A stretch of 64,000 nt of DNA from Octadecabacter sp. B2R22. Lineage in GTDB: Bacteria; Pseudomonadota; Alphaproteobacteria; Rhodobacterales; Rhodobacteraceae. The notes beneath the pieces were generated by a model. That model was given only the letters and a program-made list of their open reading frames with translations. It did not search any database and was not told the DNA's origin. Positions within the stretch are counted from its first letter, which is position 1. Every line of letters starts with the position of its first letter. Where the stretch lies: NCBI RefSeq assembly GCF_018861045.1, contig NZ_JAHKQJ010000010.1, positions 310,001-374,000 on the forward strand, given 5' to 3'. The translations under genes were made by a program, and so were the position numbers. Positions 16,934 to 25,620 of the stretch are shown piece after piece.

Positions 16934-19072
16934 ATGAAGTGGTCCCTCGTTCTTGTCGGCACTTTCCTAATCCTGCTGTTCAGCGGCGTTAGGTTAGCTG
17001 ATCCCGATCCACTTAAAGCGATCAGGTTCAGCTATTTCGACACACTGCAACAAACCCACCCGCGCCAATGGCAAGACCTGCCGGTGCGGGTTGTGGATTT
17101 GGATGAGGCATCGCTGGCCCAATATGGGCAATGGCCGTGGCCGCGCTCAACACTCGCGCAACTGACCAACCAACTTCATGGGTACGGCGCCACTGTCGTT
17201 GCGTTCGATGTGCTGTTTGCCGAAGCGGACCGATACTCCCCCAACAGATTGCTCGAGGTTCCGGGCCTGAGTGATCTTGTGGCCTTACCACAAGACGCCG
17301 AGGTACTTGCCGCTTTGGACAACGACACTCTTTTCGCACAAGCACTGGCGCAAATGCCGACGGTTCTTGGTCTTGCGGCCGGTGAAGTGTCCGGCGGCGA
17401 GGGTGCGATTTTTGACAAAGCGGGTTTTGTCAGCATAGGGAATGCACCCCTCGCCAGTGCCACAAGCATTCGCCAAACGACACCTATTGTCGCGTCTCTG
17501 GCTCACGCTGCGAGCGGCATTGGGAACATCAATCTGAGCCCCCTTGATGCGTCCTCTACGGCGCGACGTGTGCCCTTGGTCTGGCAGAGCGCGGACGGGC
17601 CTGTGCCAACGCTGTCGCTCGAAGCGCTCCGTCTTGCGTTGGGTGAGACAACCTACATTGCGCGAGGGATCGCGGATGTCGACGGTGCCATGCAAAGCCT
17701 GCAACTCGGCGGCTACATTATCCCCACGACTAGCAGCGGTGAATTTTGGGTGCATTTTAGGCGTGATGATCCTCGCCTTTATGTATCCGCAGCAGATGTC
17801 CTTTCTTCGGGCTTTGAGCCTGCTATCGCCGCTCAACTTCAGGGTAACCTTGTGCTGATTGGCACATCCGCCGCGGGTTTGCAGGATATTCGCACGACCG
17901 CACTGGGTGAGCGTGTCCCCGGTGTCAGCGTGCACGCCCAGATCCTCGAACAGATCCTGACAGAGCGTTATTTGAACCGATCAGACATAACAGCAGCGTT
18001 GGAAATACTGGCCTACATTGTCTTCGGTGTATCGCTTGTGGTTGTTATGTCATTTTTCGGCCCGCTTGCAGCGGTTGCAACTGTAAGTGTTGGTGCGGCA
18101 ACGATCCTCGCAACCAGCCATGCCTATTTCGCAAGTCAGGGCCATTTGGTTGATGCTTCTTTCCCGCTTTTGGCCGGGATTTTGACATATGGCATCCTGA
18201 CGGCCTACCAGTTCTTTGTGGCCGATCAGGAAAAGCGCAAGCTGCGACATTCCTTTTCGCAGTACCTGTCGCCGACCGTTTTGGCCCAAGTCGAACGTCG
18301 CGGTTACAAAGAAGAACTTGGCGGAGAAATGCGCCCTGTTACCATCATGTTTTCCGACATCCGCAATTTCACTGAACTTGGTGAACAGCTGACCCCGCCC
18401 GAGCTTGTGTCCCTGCTCAACGAGCTCTTCACCACTTTGACAGAGCAGATTTTGAACAATGACGGAACAATCGACAAATACATTGGCGACAATGTCATGG
18501 CGTTCTGGAATGCGCCGCTGACCATTGAGAGGCACGCGTTGGCTGCGGCACGCGCCGCATTGGATATGCGACAAGCGCTCAAGGAATTCTCTGCGGATCG
18601 TGAAGATCTAGGCAAAACCATTGAATTGGCGACCGGCCTCGCGATGGGCGACGTTCTGGTCGGCAACATCGGGTCAAAACAACGGTTCAATTATTCGGTT
18701 ATCGGCGACACCGTAAATGTTGCGGCCCGCACGGAAGCTGCATGTCGGCCGATCGGCTTTGATATCGTCGCAACTGCCGCTGTTCGCGACGTCGCAGGCG
18801 ATCTTGCATGGATCGATGCGGGTTCCTTGGAGATTAAAGGAAAGTCCGCACCTGTGCCGTTCTACATTCTCGTCGGGGACGAACGCACAGCAGTATCGCA
18901 AGAATTTGCGCAGCTGAGCTTGACCCACGAAACGCTTATCCGTTCGATAAAAACAGGAGAAGACCTAGAGAGCCCGTTGGCCGAATGTCGAAAACGCGCT
19001 GAACGTGTTGATCCCAGATTGTTAGAATTTTACGATAAAATGCCCAAACGATGGGGTGACTACGGTGGATGA
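16934..19072 (+). CDS. CHASE2-domain adenylate cyclase (class III)
   Basis: A 712-residue membrane protein: an N-terminal helix, a periplasmic CHASE2 sensor domain (about 25-340; VRVVDLDEASLAQYGQWPWPR), three transmembrane helices (about 350-430) and a cytoplasmic class III cyclase domain (about 450-650). Catalytic features are intact: metal Asp in FSDIRNFT, DKYIGDNVMAFW with the second metal Asp and the purine-contacting Lys, and IGDTVNVAAR with the base-specifying Asp, transition-state Asn and Arg. The Lys/Asp pair predicts ATP over GTP. Start ATG 16934 has only a weak ribosome-binding site, so coupling to the FecR gene is likely. The product is predicted to be cAMP, made in response to a periplasmic signal. 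Confidence 0.9.
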   Translation: MKWSLVLVGTFLILLFSGVRLADPDPLKAIRFSYFDTLQQTHPRQWQDLPVRVVDLDEASLAQYGQWPWPRSTLAQLTNQLHGYGATVVAFDVLFAEADRYSPNRLLEVPGLSDLVALPQDAEVLAALDNDTLFAQALAQMPTVLGLAAGEVSGGEGAIFDKAGFVSIGNAPLASATSIRQTTPIVASLAHAASGIGNINLSPLDASSTARRVPLVWQSADGPVPTLSLEALRLALGETTYIARGIADVDGAMQSLQLGGYIIPTTSSGEFWVHFRRDDPRLYVSAADVLSSGFEPAIAAQLQGNLVLIGTSAAGLQDIRTTALGERVPGVSVHAQILEQILTERYLNRSDITAALEILAYIVFGVSLVVVMSFFGPLAAVATVSVGAATILATSHAYFASQGHLVDASFPLLAGILTYGILTAYQFFVADQEKRKLRHSFSQYLSPTVLAQVERRGYKEELGGEMRPVTIMFSDIRNFTELGEQLTPPELVSLLNELFTTLTEQILNNDGTIDKYIGDNVMAFWNAPLTIERHALAAARAALDMRQALKEFSADREDLGKTIELATGLAMGDVLVGNIGSKQRFNYSVIGDTVNVAARTEAACRPIGFDIVATAAVRDVAGDLAWIDAGSLEIKGKSAPVPFYILVGDERTAVSQEFAQLSLTHETLIRSIKTGEDLESPLAECRKRAERVDPRLLEFYDKMPKRWGDYGG

Positions 19073-19259
19073 GCTGCGTCTGGAACACCCAAACTGTTAC
19101 CGATTGAGCAACATCAATGGCGCGCCACGTTCTTCATGGGAGGCAATACTTTCATGCCGTTGCTCTTACCCTGCTGAGTTTCCATCGACCAATCCAAGCT
19201 AACCCGTGTTGAATTCAAGACCTATTTCTGGTGGCCTACCTAAACGAGTACGAAAGACA

Positions 19260-21140
19260 ATGACGATGAATGCCTCTAATAACGACGAACAACTGCGCAG
19301 CTTTCTTCGCACTATCCCCGTATTTCAAGACCTCAGCGTCCAAGCGCTAGATGCAGCAGTCAAGCATTGCAGCCGTAAATCTGTTCAGCGAGGCGAATAC
19401 TTGATTAAGAAGACCGACACCTCGGACACGATGTATTTCGTGCTGCATGGGCGGTTTTCTATCATTACGAACCAAGGCGTGATTGCACAGGTGTCGGCGG
19501 GCGAGCCCATAGGCGAGCTGTCGTTTTTGGCTGGTGGCGGACGTTCCGCAGATGTTCAAGCTGCGCGCAATAGCGACGTACTTGCGTTAAGCCGCAGCGC
19601 CTACGACGCTCTGTCGATCGAGCACCCGGAAATTCCAAATGTCCTGCTCAAGTCGATTTCGAAACGCTTGGCAATTGCCACACAATCGAGCGGCGAACTT
19701 AGGCCGCAGGCCGGGCAGATAAACGCCATTGTGCCAGCAACGGGGCAGGTTTTGCCCGAGGCGTTGCTACAAGGAGTAAAGAACGCTTTTGATCCATTCC
19801 CCGGTTGGTCAGTCTTGACCGCCGCCGACGTGCCACAGGCGGAACTGGACAAAGCCGGGTCGCTTGGATCGTGGCTCCAAAACCGAACTATGGCCGGAGA
19901 GAGATTGGTTTTGTTGTGCGCGGATGCAATCCGCGATGCAAACTGGCACCAAATGATTACCCAGCATTGTGATGTTGTGGTTTTGGCTGGCGAAATGTTT
20001 GATGGTCCTGGCGAAAATGCAGTGCCAGACGAGACAGAACGCGACGTGCTTGCCGCTACATTGGCAACCAATGCCCATTTCCTGTGCTATCGTGAAAATC
20101 GGTCCACCAAAATCGAACACACAAACCGCTGGCTTGCTGATCGCCCTGTCGGGCTCATTCATCAAGTGGGTCTTGATTGCCCTGCTGATTTTGACCGCAT
20201 CGTGCGTTTTTTGCGTGGGGTTGCGTCTGGCCTTGTGCTGAGCGGTGGCGGCGCGTTTGGGACGGCCCACCTCGGTGCGATTAAGGCGCTCCAAGAACGC
20301 GGGATTACGTTTGATATGTATGGCGGCACCAGCAGCGGCGCGGCTGTAGCGGCGGTGCTCGCGATGGGAATGGAGCCGTCAGACGCAATTGATATTTGTC
20401 AGGATATTTTCGTGACAAAAAAGGTGATGAGCAAGTTCACATTTCCGGTTTACAGCATGATTAATCATAGCGATCTGGATACCCAATTGCGTGTGCATTA
20501 TGGCGCATACCAGATTGAGGATATGCCGTTGAACTTCTTCGCGGTCGCCACAAGCCTGACCTTCAATGATATAAAGCTTATGCGCAGCGGACCACTTTGG
20601 AAGGCTGTACGTGCATCGACGTCGTTGCCGGGGCTGCTTCCGCCAATGGTGTTGCCCGACGGCGAAGTGTTGGTCGATGGTGGCTTGCTCGACAATGTCC
20701 CTGTGTCGGTGATGCACAAATCAAAAAGCGGCGCCAACATTGTGTTTAATTTTAGCGTTGGAAAAGATTGGCGATCGAACGCCGCCTACAACAAATTGCC
20801 TGGCCGATTGGGCGCTTTGGCTATTTTGTTGCGCCTGAAAAAACCAATGTATCCGCGTTTTCCAACGATCTTTTCAATCCTGTCCCGGACGATGGTGGTC
20901 GGCGCGCGGAAGCTGATGCAGCAAACAAATCTAAAAGGAGACATTCTGATAGAGTTGCAGCCTATCAAGGGGATGGGGTTTTTGGATTGGCGCAAGGCCC
21001 GCCTGCAATTTGATGCGGCTTATGTTGAGATGATTGACGTGCTGGACAATCTGGACATTAAAACAGCGGCTACAAACGATGCCGAGCGGACGCACTATCT
21101 TGCAAAATTGGCTCAGCATTTTTCTACGCCGCCGAGTTAG
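19260..21140 (+). CDS. cNMP-binding patatin-like phospholipase (NTE/RssA family)
   Basis: About 626 residues. The N-terminal CRP-fold domain (about 10-130) has GEPIGELSFLAGGGRSADVQA, which keeps the G-E-L-x and R-S-A pattern of cyclic-nucleotide binding cassettes. After a middle region of about 180 residues comes a patatin domain with the oxyanion motif GGGAFGTAHLGAI, nucleophile elbow GTSSGAA and catalytic DGGLLDNVPV, so the Ser-Asp dyad is complete. The arrangement matches neuropathy-target-esterase/RssA-type lysophospholipases. I use ATG 19260; an upstream in-frame GTG at 19206 would add 18 residues, and neither has a strong ribosome-binding site. It lies about 190 nt after the adenylate cyclase on the same strand and is its best candidate target. 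Confidence 0.85.
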   Translation: MTMNASNNDEQLRSFLRTIPVFQDLSVQALDAAVKHCSRKSVQRGEYLIKKTDTSDTMYFVLHGRFSIITNQGVIAQVSAGEPIGELSFLAGGGRSADVQAARNSDVLALSRSAYDALSIEHPEIPNVLLKSISKRLAIATQSSGELRPQAGQINAIVPATGQVLPEALLQGVKNAFDPFPGWSVLTAADVPQAELDKAGSLGSWLQNRTMAGERLVLLCADAIRDANWHQMITQHCDVVVLAGEMFDGPGENAVPDETERDVLAATLATNAHFLCYRENRSTKIEHTNRWLADRPVGLIHQVGLDCPADFDRIVRFLRGVASGLVLSGGGAFGTAHLGAIKALQERGITFDMYGGTSSGAAVAAVLAMGMEPSDAIDICQDIFVTKKVMSKFTFPVYSMINHSDLDTQLRVHYGAYQIEDMPLNFFAVATSLTFNDIKLMRSGPLWKAVRASTSLPGLLPPMVLPDGEVLVDGGLLDNVPVSVMHKSKSGANIVFNFSVGKDWRSNAAYNKLPGRLGALAILLRLKKPMYPRFPTIFSILSRTMVVGARKLMQQTNLKGDILIELQPIKGMGFLDWRKARLQFDAAYVEMIDVLDNLDIKTAATNDAERTHYLAKLAQHFSTPPS

Positions 21141-21178
21141 GAGTTTTGAATTAGGTTTGGCAGGATGGAACTAGATCT

Positions 21179-21283
21179 TTAGTCGTATTCAAATCTGCCG
21201 ACGTTGAAGTTGTCTTTGACCGAGCCGATCTGAGTGAGCTTGGTGGCGGGGTCTTGCTGGCTTGAGATGCACACAGATAGCAT
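21179..21283 (-). CDS. Candidate small ORF, 34 codons (or gene remnant)
   Basis: ATG 21283 is preceded 7 nt upstream by GAGGA and runs 34 codons to TAA. The product begins MLSVCISSQQDPATKL and ends VKDNFNVGRFEYD; there is no membrane segment. The frame upstream of the ATG stays open for about 7 codons to a TAG. The sequence reads like real protein in codon composition, but I do not recognise it. It may be the surviving end of a decayed gene. Nothing nearby suggests a function. Confidence 0.35.
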   Translation of the reverse strand: MLSVCISSQQDPATKLTQIGSVKDNFNVGRFEYD

Positions 21284-21581
21284 ACTGCGGTCCTCTTTTA
21301 GCTTCGAAAGGGGCTATTCAGAATAGACGTCTTAAGACGCGAGTGGTTCGTATTTTTCGACTGTCCGATTTGGCTCCCTGTCCGCAAACCTTCGTAACCT
21401 GAAAGCAGCCCTTGGTGCAGTCGCATCCAATTCGTGGCCTGTCCCGCAAAACAGTCCCTAAGCCTATCGCTTCCCTCCTAGTACCTATTTTGTTCGACTG
21501 CTCTGCCGACTGGGGCACTTTTAGGGGCATTCTGGCGTCCTTTACGGACCGCTATCGTCGCTCTCATCTGTAAGGAAAGGC
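21284..21581. other. Intergenic stretch before tRNA-Gln, no supported gene
   Basis: About 300 nt between the small ORF and the tRNA 3' end. A 70-codon frame on the minus strand lacks a ribosome-binding site and has no recognisable content. I see no clear terminator after the tRNA apart from scattered short hairpins. Confidence 0.4.
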
Positions 21582-21656
21582 TGGCTGGGGTGGTAGGATT
21601 CGAACCTACGGTGCACGCTACCAAAAAGCGTTGCCTTACCACTTGGCTACACCCCA
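21582..21656 (-). tRNA. tRNA-Gln (anticodon UUG)
   Basis: A complete cloverleaf on the minus strand: acceptor TGGGGTG (21656-21650) pairs with CACCCCA (21592-21586), discriminator G and an encoded CCA follow (21584-21582). The D arm is GCCAAGTGGTAAGGC, the anticodon stem ACGCT/AGCGT encloses TTTTGGT with anticodon TTG, and the T arm contains GGTTCGAATCC. It reads CAA, and probably CAG by wobble. Confidence 0.97.
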
Positions 21657-21718
21657 TCAGCGAGGTGCGTGATACGCAAATCCTGACAGGGGATCAACCC
21701 TGAAAAGAGGCTATTTTG

Positions 21719-23029
21719 TTATTCCTTCGCGGCGTCGTCTCGAAGGAGGTCTTCGCCTTCTCCGATCTCGCGTTCGGCGTCGATCATCCGGTCTAGTGCC
21801 CCTTCCGCGTCGGCGGCGACAACAGCGACTTCGGCGCTGTCTTTAGGGGGCTCTGGCGCGTCTTGCTCGGTGGATGAAGTCGCCGCGTTATCCATTTGGA
21901 TCGTGTAGGTGGTGTTGGGCAATGTGATGTCGGCAGCCTCAAAGGCCCGTTTTACAAGGCGAAGTGCCTCACCACGGGCGAGCGCAAGGGATGTTTCTGA
22001 TTGATCGATCCAGCCGACCACAACGATTTCAATGCCTGCGTCGGTGATATCGCCGAGCCATGCATTCGCGGCAGGTTCAGCGAGGACAAACGGCAGATCC
22101 TGCGTCGTCTCAAGCGCCATTTCACGCGCTGCGCCGAGGTCCGTGGCGCTGTCCACGCCAACGGTGAACATAAAGCGGCGTTCCCTATTCTGGCTAAAAT
22201 TAATGATACGAGATTTGAACACTGTCGCATTGGGGATTCGGATGTGATTGCCATCAAAGCTCAGAAGGATCGTGGCGCGGCTGGTCAGACGGATGACTTT
22301 GCCTTGGTCTCCGTTGATTTCGACGACATCGTTCGGGCGGAAGGGTTGGCGGATCGACAACATGACGGAGGCAATGAAGTTTTCGACCGTGTCACGGACC
22401 GCAAAACCAATGGCCAAACCGATCAGACCGGCTGCGCCGAGGATCGTAGAGAGAAGCGCCGTTGCATTCATGATGTCGAGCGCAATGACAATGCCCCCAA
22501 TGATGAAGGCGATGCGAATGATTGTGCGGAACAGATCGGCGATAAAGGCGTTCGGTGCCAGGCGATCCCATGGCTGTTTCAAACGAGCAACGGCCGACCC
22601 TATCCACATGATGATCAAGAAGACGGCCAAAGCGATCAGGGCCAAGGGAAGCTGGATCATCAGCTGTTCCATGCGGCCCATAAAGCGTTCGATTGCGGGA
22701 TCAAGACGGCGACGGATGTCGGTCGTTTCAGTCGCTTCGTTCTTGATGGCAACGACGCCTTCTACACGGGTCACTAGGGCATCAAGGTCTTGCGCTTCCA
22801 TGAGGGAATTGGTTGTGCCGCGCAGGGTGACAACGCCGTCAGAGACGATGACAGTGATGTCCTCATAATTTCCGAGCTCGCCCAAAATTTCACGAATGCG
22901 CACTGCAATGTCTGCATCAAGCTGGCCGGTTTGATCCGTGGTGATAGTGCCTGTTGGTTCTTCTTGTGCCATGCTGGGCAAGGCGGGAAGAAGACATAGC
23001 AATAAAGCGAGGGTGCGCAAAAAGGTCAT
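21719..23029 (-). CDS. MscS-family mechanosensitive channel with N-terminal BON domain
   Basis: A 436-residue inner-membrane protein: signal peptide (cleavage near SMA|Q), a periplasmic BON domain (about 40-100; ILGELGNYEDITVIVSDGVVTLRG), three transmembrane segments (about 125-147, 165-187, 192-215) and the MscS pore and beta domain (GLIGLAIGFAVRDTVENFIASV, then VVEINGDQGKV at about 235-246). The acidic C-terminal tail of about 40 residues is low complexity. The channel is expected to open on hypo-osmotic stress. Topology with a cleaved BON domain outside is typical of short MscS-like proteins of this order. The gene is alone, between the tRNA and kdsA. Confidence 0.88.
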   Translation of the reverse strand: MTFLRTLALLLCLLPALPSMAQEEPTGTITTDQTGQLDADIAVRIREILGELGNYEDITVIVSDGVVTLRGTTNSLMEAQDLDALVTRVEGVVAIKNEATETTDIRRRLDPAIERFMGRMEQLMIQLPLALIALAVFLIIMWIGSAVARLKQPWDRLAPNAFIADLFRTIIRIAFIIGGIVIALDIMNATALLSTILGAAGLIGLAIGFAVRDTVENFIASVMLSIRQPFRPNDVVEINGDQGKVIRLTSRATILLSFDGNHIRIPNATVFKSRIINFSQNRERRFMFTVGVDSATDLGAAREMALETTQDLPFVLAEPAANAWLGDITDAGIEIVVVGWIDQSETSLALARGEALRLVKRAFEAADITLPNTTYTIQMDNAATSSTEQDAPEPPKDSAEVAVVAADAEGALDRMIDAEREIGEGEDLLRDDAAKE

Positions 23030-23104
23030 AATTGATCGCCGTTTGAAATGAGTTGGGGCGATCTTATGCAGATTAAATGTGACTGACCAGTGGGGCAGGT
23101 AGCG

Positions 23105-23938
23105 TTAGAGGCGGATTGGGTCGGCTTTGGCGACAGCATCTAGCGCCATCAACGTTTTCAGCGTTGCGTCCATGTCCGACAGCACGATCATATTTGGGCC
23201 GTCAGACGGGGCGGTGTCCGGATCTTCGTGGGTTTCGAGGAAGACTGCGCCGATCCCTTGTGCCACAGCAGCGCGGGCCAAGACGGGCGCGAATTCACGC
23301 TGACCGCCAGACGATCCACCCAGTCCACCGGGTTGAGCAACGGCGTGGGTTGCATCCATGATGACGGGGTAACCTGTCTTCATCATTTCGGGGAGGGAGC
23401 GCATATCGGCCACCAGCGCGTTATACCCAAAGGACACCCCGCGTTCTGTGAGCATGATACGTTTGTTACCAGTGCTTTCGACTTTGGCGACAACGTTTGC
23501 CATGTCCCAAGGGGCCAAAAACTGGCCTTTCTTGATGTTCACGGCCGCGCCGGATTCACCGGCTGCAAGCAGCAGGTCTGTTTGACGACACAGGAACGCA
23601 GGAATTTGGATCACATCGCAGACTTCGGCGACTGGCGCACATTGTTCGGGCGTGTGGATGTCGGTCAGGACAGGGCAACCGAATTCGGCTTTGATTGCGG
23701 CGTGAATAGCCAGTCCTTCATCCATACCAAGCCCACGTTTGCCCGAAAGCGACGTGCGGTTGGCTTTGTCATAGCTGCCCTTGAACACAAATTGCGCACC
23801 ATAGGCATCGCAGACGCGGGCCATTTCCGTGGCGATCATCCGGGCATGATCCAAGGATTCCAGCTGACAAGGGCCTGCGATAACCGTCAAAGGGCGGTCG
23901 TTAGAGGCCGTGACAGACCCGATTTTAACGTCATGCAT
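23105..23938 (-). CDS. kdsA: 3-deoxy-8-phosphooctulonate (KDO-8P) synthase
   Basis: A 277-residue class I DAHP/KDOP synthase that joins phosphoenolpyruvate and arabinose 5-phosphate in KDO synthesis. Seen: VIAGPCQLES near residue 20, FKGSYDKANRTS, PVLTDIHTPEQC, QIPAFLCRQTDLL and MDATHAVAQPGG with the SGGQREFAPVLARAA segment. Length is normal for KdsA. The start codon overlaps the kpsE stop by 1 nt (TAATG), so it is translated with the capsule export genes, which suggests KDO for capsule as well as lipopolysaccharide. Confidence 0.95.
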   Translation of the reverse strand: MHDVKIGSVTASNDRPLTVIAGPCQLESLDHARMIATEMARVCDAYGAQFVFKGSYDKANRTSLSGKRGLGMDEGLAIHAAIKAEFGCPVLTDIHTPEQCAPVAEVCDVIQIPAFLCRQTDLLLAAGESGAAVNIKKGQFLAPWDMANVVAKVESTGNKRIMLTERGVSFGYNALVADMRSLPEMMKTGYPVIMDATHAVAQPGGLGGSSGGQREFAPVLARAAVAQGIGAVFLETHEDPDTAPSDGPNMIVLSDMDATLKTLMALDAVAKADPIRL

Positions 23939-25620
23939 TAGGAGCTTACCTGTTCGCGAAGGATGGATGCTGTGAGCGAGATCATCAGGTAGATGCCTGA
24001 AAAGATCAGGAAGGCCAACAACGTGTTCTCGAATGATTTGGGGTAGGTCGCTTCGTCTGGTGCGATAGGCGCAACAGAGATCGACATGTAGCGCACTTGG
24101 CGGTTTGCTTCGATGCGGGCGGTATCAAGTGAGGCAAGCGAGGATTGAACCTTTTGCACCGCGATGAGGTAGTTTTCCTCAGCTTGGCGCAGCAAAGCGT
24201 TGTTGGACACGATTGAGCCACCGTCACCGCTGGACAATTGGCCACGCAGCAAATCGATTTGCCCTTCGAGCAAAGAAATTTGTGTTTCCACAGCGTTGAC
24301 CTGCGCCTCGTTGGGGCGGCGGTTGTTGAGAAGGCTTGCGAGGTTGAGACGTTCTTGGTCGAGCTCAATCTGCAAGGTCGTAATACGTTGCTGCAAGGCT
24401 GCTGTTGCACCTGTGGCATCGGGCTGCTGGATGCGTTCCTGAACCTCGACCAGTGCGGCGAGCGCTGATTGGCGGTCAATCTCCGCACGCGCGGCTTCGG
24501 CTTGTGCGCCTTCCATCTGGTCAGAGCGCACGCGTTGCGTCAACTGATCGACCTGTTCTTCAGCGTAACCGATCAGGGCTTCGGAGAATTCCTGACTTTT
24601 GTCAGGGGAGGCGGCGATGACTTCCATCTTAAGGATGCCTTCGGTGGGATCATACCCAACTTGTACGTGATCTTGGAACACTCCGTAGGCGCTTTCGCGA
24701 GACGCATCTTCGTCTAGGCGCTGGATTGCGTCGATGTCGGGATTTGAGAAATGCTCGATGAAGCCATGATCGTCGTCGAGGCGGATGAACGCCTCACGAG
24801 ACGTGATGTAGGACTGAACCGTCGTGCTATCGGTTTGTGTCGCAAGGCCGGTGCCCTGAAACAGACCGCCCAGACCAGATGCACCAGAACTTTCGGCTTG
24901 TTGGATTACAAATTCGGACTTTGTGCCGTACATCGGCGTTGCCATAACAAAGAAATACCAGCCCGCCGCGATCGTCGGCAGGATCACAAACATCCCCAGA
25001 CGCCCCATAAGCGACGCAAGGTTCCGGCGGCGGCGTTTGGCGATGTCGCGTTGAATGCGGCGGATTTCTCCGGCGCGGCGCTCCGCTGGATTGTCACCGG
25101 GTCCGACCTGTGTGGACGGTAGATTTTTCTGGCGTTGGATGGTTTGCGGAAGCTGAACCTTTGCCTGATCAGCGGGCACTTTGGCGGTTGCAGCTTGCAT
25201 TTGGCCGGCTGCTGCTTGGGTTTGCGCATCGTTTGGGGTGACTAGTTCGAGGACATTTGCGCGTTGGAATGGATCGATCCCTTGCTGTCGCAATTGACGA
25301 ACCGCGTCGAAGTCAGACGTTACCGCAAGTCCGTTCTTTTGCGCCACGCGCCGCGCCATGCGCAACTGGCGCCCTGTCAGGCCTTCTTGGCGGATCGCGT
25401 CGATGTCGGTCTCTGATGCCACAGATTGCGCAGTATCTACAGTCCCGGTCATAGCGGACGAGTCTGGCATGGCTTGAGCCGCACCTTGAGAATAGGCCTG
25501 CCCGTGAGGAGAGCTCGGGGCGGCCTGCTGAGGCGGTGGGTCCGACGTCGCTGCGGCCGCACTAGCCGTGCTGGAATTGCGTCGTATCCGGAATTTCTGT
25601 GCCTTGGGTTTCGTAGTCAT
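23938..25620 (-). CDS. kpsE: Capsule polysaccharide export inner-membrane protein (KpsE-like PCP)
   Basis: About 561 residues. A long cytoplasmic N-terminal region of roughly 205 residues, rich in Gln/Ala/Pro with a basic stretch (KRRRRN) just before the membrane, precedes a transmembrane helix (about 213-232), a periplasmic coiled-coil-rich region (about 380-500, many Gln/Glu/Leu) and a second helix near the C-terminus (about 530-550). This is the polysaccharide co-polymerase topology of KpsE/BexC/CtrB proteins, but most have a short N-terminus. The start ATG 25620 gives a 59-nt overlap with kpsT; the longer in-frame ORF to 25836 is antisense-free shadow of kpsT and is rejected. The start is not supported by a clear ribosome-binding site. 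Confidence 0.87.
   Translation of the reverse strand: MTTKPKAQKFRIRRNSSTASAAAATSDPPPQQAAPSSPHGQAYSQGAAQAMPDSSAMTGTVDTAQSVASETDIDAIRQEGLTGRQLRMARRVAQKNGLAVTSDFDAVRQLRQQGIDPFQRANVLELVTPNDAQTQAAAGQMQAATAKVPADQAKVQLPQTIQRQKNLPSTQVGPGDNPAERRAGEIRRIQRDIAKRRRRNLASLMGRLGMFVILPTIAAGWYFFVMATPMYGTKSEFVIQQAESSGASGLGGLFQGTGLATQTDSTTVQSYITSREAFIRLDDDHGFIEHFSNPDIDAIQRLDEDASRESAYGVFQDHVQVGYDPTEGILKMEVIAASPDKSQEFSEALIGYAEEQVDQLTQRVRSDQMEGAQAEAARAEIDRQSALAALVEVQERIQQPDATGATAALQQRITTLQIELDQERLNLASLLNNRRPNEAQVNAVETQISLLEGQIDLLRGQLSSGDGGSIVSNNALLRQAEENYLIAVQKVQSSLASLDTARIEANRQVRYMSISVAPIAPDEATYPKSFENTLLAFLIFSGIYLMISLTASILREQVSS

Noticed and set aside
15168-21140. Pycsar or CBASS anti-phage system
   Set aside because: The cyclase is a CHASE2 membrane receptor with ATP-type residues, not a soluble defence cyclase or CD-NTase, and no other defence genes flank it. 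Kept only as a functional analogy.
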